Assembly (NCBI GenBank): GCA_030549495.1
Contig: JAUIRK010000105.1
Span: 186,001-250,000 of the forward strand
Direction of reading: 5' to 3'
DNA: 64,000 nt
From: Nectonema munidae
Taxonomy: Eukaryota > Nematomorpha > Nectonematoida > Nectonematidae
The notes below the pieces were generated by a model. It was not told the origin of the DNA, did not search any database, and saw only the letters and a program-made list of their open reading frames with translations. A program made the translations under genes and the position numbers. Shown one piece after another: positions 55,900 through 64,000 of the stretch (positions within the stretch are counted from its first letter, which is position 1; each line of letters opens with the position of its first letter).

Positions 55900-57650
55900 G
55901 TTAGTAATAAATCTTTTCTCCCACCTCTATAAAATTGTGAAGTATAAGCTAGGATTTTGATCCTTACGATCAACGTGATCTATTGAACTATTATAATACT
56001 TCACTTGTCCAGGTATTTAATTTTGACTATAATGATCTTCGCCATACTGATGATGATGATCCTTACTAACGAAAATAATAATCGATAACTTACCTTTTTT
56101 ATCCTGGTAAATTGAAGGCTGAACAGTTTTCCTGTTTTTTTCCTAAAATGCCAAACTTTGTGACGAATTGCGCTGAAACTTGTTTGAAAAATGTTTTTCA
56201 GTATAAATAAAAGAAGTGAGCCTTTTTCTGGAAAATCTGTTTTGCCTTTAATGGGGGTTTTGAAAGGATCTTTTGATGAGAATGATTTTCGTAAAATTTC
56301 ATCAAGGCAGATGTTTGAATTAGGATCTGGGAACTTCTATTTACCAAACACTTCCTCCATTTATCCACGAACTATGAACATAACTGGTTCAAATCTTTTG
56401 CCATGTAATATTCGGTTGTGCCATTACTTCTTTTTTATTTTTCGGTTTCCTTTCCATCTTTGACCTCAGTATACGAAACTCCATATTGCATTATTATCTA
56501 ACGCCTAATTTCAAGTAGCTCATTTTAAGGTAAACGATTAATAACACACTGTACCAATCCTTTATATAAGATTCTAAACTCCTATTAAAATTCTGGGTAC
56601 TTTCCTGTTATCACCCCACCACCCATCGCTCTTCTACCACGATAAATATTCTTGTATTGTTTTAACCTAACCTACATTAAACTTACTATATATCATTAAT
56701 CAAAACCTTTTTCATAGAAAAAAAAGCCCATAAATGGAAAATTTAAAGAAATTGATTCGAAAACTTGACGACGAAATTTTTTTTTGAATTTTATCCACCT
56801 ACAGATTAAAAGATTTTTCACTTGTTTTTTTTAATATATTTGTGTACTTTAATACATGTTTTATAACATTTTGGGGTGGTGGGGCGATAACAGGAAAGTA
56901 CCAAATTCTAAATTCTTACATCTTTATCTTTGTCTGTTTTCATTAACAAATCTCTTTAGTTTTCATTTATCCAAAATAAAATTTAATTAATAAAATTGTT
57001 CCAAAACAAAAGTCGAAAAGAGATTTCTCATCAATAAAAGTATTTGCTGGTATATTTTTAATAAAAGTATGATTTATGACATATTTATCAACAAATACAT
57101 CTGGTGGGCTTTCACAAAAAACCAATACGTAATTCAGAATCGCTAGAAGGAACATGCACACTACCATTTGTAGGAGTAAGAGAATATCTTTGATTACATG
57201 TAGAAGATTACAATAGACAAATCCATACACATATTTATGTATAAAGCTATATAGACACATGGTGAATGATATAAAAATCACTTATGCTGAAGTTTTCAAA
57301 AGATTGATTTATCATCGTTTATCTTTTGAGGGAACTGATCAGACAAAATATTTGAAAAGTCATCAATCAAACGTAAATACTACGCAATAAGAGTTTCAAA
57401 AATATTTTTCTCTATGCAAGCATATAAAAACACAGTAAATCATTCTTTACACAAATCAAACATTGAAACTTCTTCATTCAGACGTGAAACTTTTGAATAA
57501 TAAATTAGGATTTATCTTTGAATTCCGATTTTGGCATTTCTTTACTTCCCTCCCCCCTCTGATTATTTTTAGGAAATAGATTTTTTCATCTTATTTATTT
57601 TTGAGGAAAAAATCATATATTTTAAATTTATTGATGTTAAAGGCAAAAAA
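55900..57650. other. AT-rich stretch without supported genes
   Basis: Frames at 56191-56463 (+) and 56967-57281 (-) lack family matches. GGTGGGGCGATAACAGGAAAG (about 56876) is the inverted copy of CTTTCCTGTTATCACCCCACC at about 56602, giving a pair of roughly 20-bp inverted repeats about 275 bp apart (56600-56900), perhaps a small DNA element. Confidence 0.4.
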
Positions 57651-57664
57651 TTAAAGATATCCTA

Positions 57665-57745
57665 ATTTCTATTCAGCAGATGGCATTAGGGATTGAAGTG
57701 TTTTGATCTCATGGTCACGGGTTCGATTCCTTATTGCGGCGACAC
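57665..57745 (+). mobile_element. tRNA-like SINE head
   Basis: A box TGGCATTAGGGATTG (57681-) and B box GGGTTCGATTCC (57719-57730) with tRNA-like spacing. The 3' body differs from the copies at 39797 and 44640. There is no closing acceptor stem, so it is a SINE head or tRNA relic, not a tRNA gene. Confidence 0.45.
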
Positions 57746-58514
57746 CTCTGTTCAGTTATGGAACCATCTATTTAACAAACTATCTACTTAATCTAACCAG
57801 CAATTAATTGACTAACTACTTTTAACTAATTAAAAAATTGTCTAATAACTGAATAAAAACCTTTTTACTAACTATGTTTTATAATTTACAATTTTTTCTA
57901 AAAATTTGGTATAAAATCAATAACTTTAGTGTAAGTATAATTAGTAGAAAATTGATATTGATTGTAATTTTTTTATATTTCTTAGAAATATGAACTTTTA
58001 TGATCTACAAAAATTGAATTGTTTATTTATTATTTACAATATTCAAAATATAGTGTAAACTTGTTTGCTAGTTAAGCAGAAACTAAATTTTAAAGGTGGT
58101 TGGGAGGGCGGAAAGCAAACAAATGCCCTGATTTTTATTAACGAGCCTCTACACTTTTTATTAACGAGGTCCATGGACTTTTTTCTATGAATGAACTTTT
58201 TCTATGAATGAATGAGGTTTAAAAAAGTGCTATTTTATTCATATTTTGTTCTGGATTTTTAATTTTATTACTATCAAAATCTTTTTCAATAAAAATGTTA
58301 GTGCTGAAAATGGAATTGATGTTATTTGATCTTTGATTATTTGGTTATTTGGTGAGGCGATAGCTGCAGCGCGCCTTTAATTCCCCTACTGCGATCGAGA
58401 ATACGAGAGGAGTTGCGTAGTTGCTTCTGATAATATTGTGTTTAGTTAGGTGTAAGAACAGTTTTTGAGAGTGGGTAAACGAGTTCAAAAAGCCGTTAAC
58501 ATTCTAAAAGTAAT

Positions 58515-58687
58515 ATGTTGAATTTTTTAGACAGAAGTGATGAATCAGAATCCTCAACGTCAGGCTTGACAGATTTCATCAATTACTGTGATGCGAACAC
58601 TGTTCAATACCAATTTCCAATCGAAAGTTCTCAAGGTTCTTTCCTAAACTCAATCCTTTTCAATAATAATAATAATCGGACTTTTGC
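58515..58687 (+). CDS. Candidate first exon, interrupted by a hAT-like terminus
   Basis: Starts MLNFLDRSDESESSTSG and continues DFINYCDANTVQYQF and an Asn run. The 180 bases before it are GC-richer with a promoter-like look and no TATA. At 58687 the coding composition stops at CAGGTTCGCACATCCGG, a variant of the hAT-like terminus at 59697. The family is unknown; the acidic serine-rich start resembles the uncharacterised repeat families near 35 and 38 kb. Confidence 0.3.
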
Positions 58688-59696
58688 AGGTTCGCACATC
58701 CGGGTGGGGGCCCTAATAATTTTTAATTTTCTCAATTACATTGATGATCTTCTAATCTCACAATTTACTATTCGATCAGTGAATAATAAGGTTGATTGTT
58801 TTTTTTGTATTTTTTAAATATTTTTAATCCGAGCTGATTTTGTTGCTGTAACCGCAAATGTCGGATTAACCAATCATCACTAGTCTTCGAAAGACTTGTA
58901 TATTACTTTTCTTGTTTTAAGGTTAAGTCTTAGTATTGATATTTAAAATCTATTTTTATTAATTCCCACTTGATTGATATAATAATGCGCATTTGAGCTA
59001 TATTCGAACAGAGGCAGTAATTTGAACAAGAGTCCATACATTTTTGAGCGGGTCAAATATTTTTTATTGCACATAACTATATAGGAGCTCTATAATTTAA
59101 GGCTTAAAAGCCCCCTCCCTCCGACTTTGATTTATTTTGCCCATTCTGAAATTCCTTTCAAATATATAAATGTATACGCTTTCTTATGGATCCACTGGCC
59201 CCATTAAACTCCCTTTTGCCTCCTTCCTCTTCTCCAATCAGTTTCGCCCCTCATTTTATTTGAAGTCGAGCAACGGGGCTGAACTGAAAGAATTTTAAGG
59301 TAATGTAATCGAATACAAAGGTTAGGAAAATGACCTATTTCTAAATATAATTTGAACAATCAAGTCTTTTATTCCAGAAATGAAATATATAGCATCTTTA
59401 TCCTTGGATATTCTTTTTTTTATCAAGATTTCTTTGAATAGCTGGCTCGCAATATTTTCGCTCATTCCTTAAAATTTTTATTAATAAACTTGGTACAAAT
59501 AATTTATTTTCTTGTATTTCATGGCACTTACATAATGGAATTGCTAATTCATATAATGTAGTTATTTTTCCTCCAAAAATTTTAAACATTTCTATTTCAT
59601 TTAAAAGGCCCAAATATAAATTCACGACTTCATACCTGTCAGACCCAAGTCCTAAATATATTTTCAATTTACTTTACTAACTGAATATATGTGTAG

Positions 59697-60643
59697 CAGG
59701 GGCGCACATCCGGGGGGGGGGGTCCGCGGATTTTTATTATCTCAAAATCCGCATCCATACTTTTTCTCTAATATCTATCTTAAATTATTCCATTAAAACT
59801 ATTCAAGCTTCAAATAATATAATATATCGATTCCACTAGAAGCATTCTGGAGAGAGAGAGGGGGGAAGACAGAAACAGACGCACATTGTGCAAGTCATAG
59901 ACAACACAATGTTTAAAAATATAATGCTTAATGAAACTTTTCTTGATCCAAGATTTAAAAGTAAATTTTTTTACCGATTTTGAAGTAACAAATAAAGTGA
60001 AAAATTTTCTTTTAAATTTATATGATGAAGATAAACTTGATAACAATGGCAATGAAAGTAAAGTGTCAAGCTACAAAAAAATGAGGAAAAGTGCTGATGA
60101 AGTTTATACTTCTTTGAACGAAGTTATGGATTCTATTTTAAATTCTAATAGTGAAGAAGAAAACGAGCAAGAAAATGAAGATGTAATGAAGAAATAATGA
60201 GGTATCAAAAAGAAAAAAGAACAATGGCACAACTATTCAAAGCTTGGATTGGTGGAAAATCAAAGAAGAACAATTTCCTTTTTTATCCAAAATTGCATGT
60301 CAATATCTCACTTGTCCTCCTAGCAGTGTTCAAAGCGAACAGCTTTTCAGTACGCCTGGAAATATTTAGAATGACAAAAAAAAAAGTTGCAAAACTTTTT
60401 ATTAAAAAAAACTTACCCGTCTTAAACTATAATTATTGCAAATAAATTTTTTTATTTAGTTTGATTTATATTTTTCTTTATTGTTGAATTAAAAAAAATA
60501 GAAAATGAATGAAATTGAATAGTGAAAAAATTTGAAAACATGTCATTTTTGAAACATTTAATATCCACATCCGCATAAAAATTTTTTTCATCCGCATCCC
60601 GCCTCCACGGATCTGAAAAATTCACATCCGATACATCTCTAGT
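59697..60643 (+). mobile_element. hAT transposon, BED-type transposase, C-terminal part
   Basis: Left border CAGGGGCGCACATCCGG followed by eleven G. Coding on the + strand: TFLDPRFKSKFF (about 59935), the classic LDPRFK block; an acidic linker (EEENEQENED); then the dimerisation region KIACQYLTCPPSSVQSEQLF and STPGNI (about 60290-60350), all in shifting frames (at least three breaks). The right terminus is ATCCGATACATCTCTAG, ending at about 60643, with CATCCGCAT-rich subterminal sequence matching TCCGCATCCAT on the left (59751). The left 20 bp may belong to a different hAT family. Confidence 0.65.
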
Positions 60644-60653
60644 TCGCACTCCA

Positions 60654-60879
60654 TTATATAAGTGCATCATCATCAGCTTCACTTGTGTCGTCGTGATTCC
60701 TAATGAGATTGGTAATGATGACGAAATTAACGAAGTATAAAATTGGCAAGAAGAAATATGCATTATCGCGATACGTCCATTTATCCTGAAGGCCACCTGA
60801 TTTATATAAGAGCCAGATGCCGTCATCAAAAGAGCCTTGTCTGGCACGCAAGCCATAAGTACCCGACACTTGGGCGTTA
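60654..60879 (-). CDS. Unidentified membrane protein, last exon
   Basis: Second exon of a two-exon model. It reads VSGTYGLRARQGSFDDGIWL, then KWTYRDNAYFFLPILYFVNF (a hydrophobic segment of about 20 residues) and an acidic end HDDTSEADDDALI with stop at 60654-60656. The acceptor aaatacag (ending 60880) joins it to 60918-61063 in one frame across only 38 nt. The hAT right end lies about 10 bp beyond the stop, so the normal 3' UTR is displaced. No family is certain. Confidence 0.45.
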
Positions 60880-60917
60880 CTGTATTTCTTTTTAAGATTC
60901 ATAGTATCAACTCTTAC

Positions 60918-61063
60918 CTATCGTTTATAGATCTTAATGAATTTGGAGAACACACTCTCATAAAGCCGTATATAAGCACTAATTGGGGAGCATCTCTTGA
61001 AATAATGAAACATAGCAGAGCATATCCATACCAATCGTTGCTCAAGTCCGTTTCTAAATCATT
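60918..61063 (-). CDS. Unidentified membrane protein, upstream exon
   Basis: 146-nt exon with acceptor gtactag (ending 61064) and a strong donor GATAG|gtaaga (60917). It reads NDLETDLSNDWYGYALLCFI, then SRDAPQLVLIYGFMRV. The DAPQLVL stretch recalls XK-related and other multi-pass proteins, but that is only a resemblance. More upstream exons must exist on the minus strand above 61.1 kb; I did not find them. Confidence 0.45.
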
Positions 61064-61737
61064 CTAGTACCATTTTTAGTAAATGACTTGCTCCTTCAAC
61101 AATTGGCTAAATTCTTAAATCTTGCATGCATCCGATTAAAACCCAGGTCACCTTTCTTCAAATATATGCGAAATTTTGAATTATTTTAAAGGATTTTATT
61201 TTTAAATTGGAAATTTTTTGTTCGGCAAAAATTAACGCCATCTAAACCAACAAATCGAATTAAATTATTCTTGACAAGGGCAACAGTGTACATTATGCTG
61301 CAAGCATTATCCACGCGGGATGGTGTTCAAAGAAATCCACGGCTAATTCAATTCAAATACATATTAGTGTGGGCAAAATTTTTATGGAGACTCATTCTAT
61401 CACAAAAACTTATCTTTCTGATATTGGCTAAATTTTCTCTCTTCTTTCTTCCTCACATATTTACATTTGTTTGTTTGTAAATGAATGGAGTTTCCTCTTT
61501 TTCTTTCATTTTATCCGATGTCATTAAGCGATTTTATTTATCAAAGTGCAGGTAAAACTAGAAGTTTACCCTTTTCCTAAAAACAAAAAATTGAAACTTG
61601 AATGTCTTTGAGATATTTGGAGTCTTTTTTCACACCTAAAATGATAGATAACGTTTTTAGATAAAGTAATAGAATGATCATCCATCAGATCAACTCATCA
61701 TTTTAGCATTCTTATTCTACTCCGATACTTTGCATTC

Positions 61738-61965
61738 TTGTATGCACAAGGCCCCTCTAAGAATGGACGAGTCGTAGATGAGTCGTTGAAAAAAGGGGTA
61801 ATATATATAAAAGACAAAGCTTTTATTCAAAATTTGTCCAACATAAATTTTGGACCCTTGTGGTCATCCACAGATCTTTACAATCAACTGGTGCGGAAAG
61901 CTGTAATTCCTGCAACGCCTCCCTCTAGTCTAGTTGGTCGTCTGGATGTGCTGGGCCTATTCTAG
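61738..61965 (+). CDS. Exon-like frame, unknown
   Basis: Frame with protein-like composition: KNGRVVDESLKKGVIYIKD, then GPLWSSTDLYNQLVRKAV and PPSSLVGRLDVLGLF, ending at a TAG; the same frame then stays open to about 62090. Acceptor-like ttttag lies at 61706. The continuation past the stop suggests a decayed gene or an unspliced exon end. No family is recognised. Confidence 0.3.
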   Translation: MYAQGPSKNGRVVDESLKKGVIYIKDKAFIQNLSNINFGPLWSSTDLYNQLVRKAVIPATPPSSLVGRLDVLGLF

Positions 61966-62578
61966 AAGATAATAATTTACCGCGCTGCGATTTATAACAT
62001 TTTTTTTAAAAATGATTTTTCTGAACTTTCTACATCCAAAATCACTGTGAAAGAATGTCTGGAGTATTATTTTAAAGTATACTCTTTTTAAACAAGGAAC
62101 ATTGACTCCTATCATGTTACGGATCAGAAATACAACTCTTCTTTCATAAAATAAAACTAATTCTGATTGAACTATGCACACAAATATTCTGAAAAATTGG
62201 CAATTTCAGATGAGGGGCGTGGGCCTTATCGCCACCTCTCTGAATCCGCGACTGGACAAGAGTGGTCGAGATTAGAAGACTTTTGAGTACTCTTTGTACT
62301 ATTTTTCTATAGTTCTTGTTAATGAAGCAGCCGTAGGATCCCTATTTACTCCATGTCACGATTAAATCAAATTCTCTACACGATTTTTCGTTTGATTTTT
62401 ACCGCGTCCGAAGTGAAACTCTGGCTCAGAATAAAAACGGTGCATCTTCTGAATCATCACTTTTAGAGGTTTTCACAAGTAAATTGTATTTTTGAGTAGT
62501 GAATCTACACTCTCATCGATGCGTACGTGTGTATGTAAATATTTGCCGTGCCATCCTCAATCTACATTTGTGCGTCTT

Positions 62579-62794
62579 TCAAATTTTTACCCACGCGTGG
62601 CTGTGAAGCCGCTCCAGCAAATATCTTACTGATTTATGTTTGTCGCGTCGTGAATATAATTTCTTCCATCGATCTGTAACCGACTGGAATCCAAACCATA
62701 ATTCATTCCATTGCCCGCACTGAAGGTGTTTCTTGTGCTTGCAACTAAAATTGCTAAAACAAAATTTACACCTCATTATAATGTTAAAAAGCAT
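62579..62794 (-). CDS. Exon-like frame rich in Cys, His and Lys
   Basis: Minus-strand frame with CKFCFSNFSCKHKKHLQCGQ and then RWKKLYSRRDKHKSVRYLLE, ending at 62579. An acceptor-like tgttttag lies inside at about 62760. The cysteine/histidine clustering could be zinc binding. Same strand as the membrane protein gene downstream, but it ends in a stop, so not part of it. No family is recognised. Confidence 0.25.
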   Translation of the reverse strand: MLFNIIMRCKFCFSNFSCKHKKHLQCGQWNELWFGFQSVTDRWKKLYSRRDKHKSVRYLLERLHSHAWVKI

Positions 62795-62809
62795 TTAATA
62801 CTTTCTCGT

Positions 62810-64000
62810 AACGGTAGCACTTATAATATATCTGTGCAATAACCTATAGGATCTAAGTGAGTCCAATTCAAGTCTTGGCTTCGTAATCTTAATTTATGCC
62901 ACATACTAGTATCGTGTGCCATTTTTAAATTGTAAAAACCCATACTAGCCAAATACATTGTTTTAAGAAGTTTAAATCAACTTACTTTTAATATTTTACG
63001 AATGCGCAATAATTAAAGCTAAAATTTGTTTTGAAAGAAATCAACAGTATTATACTCAATTGGCCTAAACCGGTCAATTGGCCCAAACTTCATTTTGATA
63101 AAATAAAAAGACTGTGAAGAGTAAAAAATTTGTTAATACAAAAAACACGATACAGAATTTTGTTATATAAATGAATTTGTGCCTGAAACTCAACCGTAAA
63201 GCAAGAAAAGTAATATGCAAAGTCTATCTATCCACAAGCAAACAATTCTTTTAAATGAGATATAAAAAGATATAGAATAGAGAGATTAACAATCATTGGT
63301 TGAGCCACGTGCTTTTTCGACCCCTTTCCAATTCCCTGAAATATATAAATTTTTAAGGCATTTTTACCCTTTTTTAAAAATAAGAACTCTTTATTGTGAA
63401 ATTTATATTAAAACAATTTATTCTGTTTTACCCGTAAACAGCTTTAGACTTCTTTCAATACACTGGCTCCGCTTTCAGTAGAACTGGGCCACGTTACTTT
63501 TTCGAAACTATGAAATGATTATTATCTTCTCAATGAGTATCGCATTTTAAATGTTTTAGGCCAAATAACGTATCGCTTTCTGCCCCTCTCCATTTCTTCT
63601 TGTTCTCTACCTGATTCCGGACAACGCTTCATCTCAGATTCAAACTTCTCTCAACACTTTTCTTCCAATAGTCTTGTTTTGTCCAAGGTTGCCTTTTTAA
63701 CCTCTATTTTACTATAACTGTCACGAGATTTGTTAATCGATTGCAACTCCGAAGCCACGCTTCAAAAACGCCTGCTTCCATTTGCGCCATTTTGAATTGT
63801 GCGTTTACCCCAATAAATGTATAGAAGATCTTGAATGTAAGGAATGATTTAGTCGCCCAAATTTTGGCATTCTTTGAAAATAAATAAGAATTTATTCAAG
63901 TCTTATAAATGAAGTGTATAAATAGAAATTTTATTATGTTTATTGAAATTTCGGAGCCCCGCATCTTTATATCAAACACCAATCATTCAAACAATCTAAA
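62810..64000. other. Right-hand end of window, nothing recognised
   Basis: No supported gene. A 14-nt GTCAATTGGCC-type unit is repeated twice at 63058-63088. AATAAA-like strings occur but none is tied to a coding end. Confidence 0.4.

Noticed and set aside
56191-56463. Plus-strand 90-residue ORF
   Set aside because: No splice support, family match or neighbouring evidence; left unannotated.
57681-57735. Possible tRNA gene
   Set aside because: A and B boxes are present but acceptor and anticodon stems do not pair; SINE-like instead.
1-64000. CRISPR arrays, bacterial operons, riboswitches
   Set aside because: Introns, poly(A) signals and LINE/SINE content show a eukaryotic nuclear genome; the tandem repeats here have no regular unique spacers.

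Overview
This is a eukaryotic, animal-type window: AT-rich, with spliced genes (GT-AG junctions, AATAAA signals), sparse genes and very many decayed transposons. The organism cannot be named from sequence alone. The transposon mix (RTE/CR1/Jockey-like LINEs, a Penelope-like element, hAT and piggyBac-like DNA transposons, tRNA-type SINEs) and two uncharacterised repeat-borne protein families that I recall from arthropod genomes suggest a protostome, perhaps an arthropod. That is inference.

Host genes. Three are recognised with good support. (1) The last three exons of BRE1 (RNF20/40-type histone H2B ubiquitin ligase), + strand, 335-2650, ending in the C3HC4 RING. (2) A UBE2L3/UbcH7-type E2 enzyme, - strand, 5864-6325, with Cys86, Phe63 and His119 of the RBR-specific E2 class. 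(3) A single-exon COPS6 (COP9 signalosome subunit 6, inactive MPN domain), + strand, 36266-37408. All three act in ubiquitin or NEDD8 biology, but this is probably chance neighbourhood. Several weaker exons have splice sites or poly(A) signals and no recognised family: 20700-20820 (+), 21215-21431 (-), 55648-55842 (-), 58515-58687 (+), 60654-61063 (-, membrane protein, apparently with a 38-nt intron), 61738-61965 (+) and 62579-62794 (-).

Layout. 0-7 kb: BRE1, the E2 gene and a LINE tail. 7-13 kb: small repeats, including a 165-bp direct duplication and TTAA-flanked piggyBac-like MITEs. 13-16 kb: two LINE remnants. 16-28 kb: gene-poor, with diverged tandem repeats, hAT ends, a short Ty1/copia fossil and two exon candidates. 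28-32 kb: LINE remnants. 32.5-35.1 kb: a CGGBP1-like hAT lying directly against a GTF2IRD2-like hAT, which in turn sits in an exon of an uncharacterised family. 36-38.6 kb: COPS6 and a second uncharacterised family. 38.7-45 kb: a 578-bp element with tandemly repeated inverted ends and a 10-bp target duplication, SINEs, a related element, a G-run/C-run inverted pair, a ZMYM/TTF-type hAT fragment and LINE tails. 45.7-48.2 kb: a 5'-truncated LINE. 49.7-55 kb: a 5.2-kb segment bounded by inverted arrays of a 16-bp unit, holding a Penelope-like fragment and a nearly complete RTE LINE with a PHD-like zinc finger. 55-64 kb: weak host exons and another hAT.

The most unusual signal is a set of three elements (38.7, 40.1 and 49.8-54.9 kb) that share no motif but share one architecture: termini made of short tandem units in inverted orientation. 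All motif reading was by eye without database search; family assignments rest on remembered conserved motifs.
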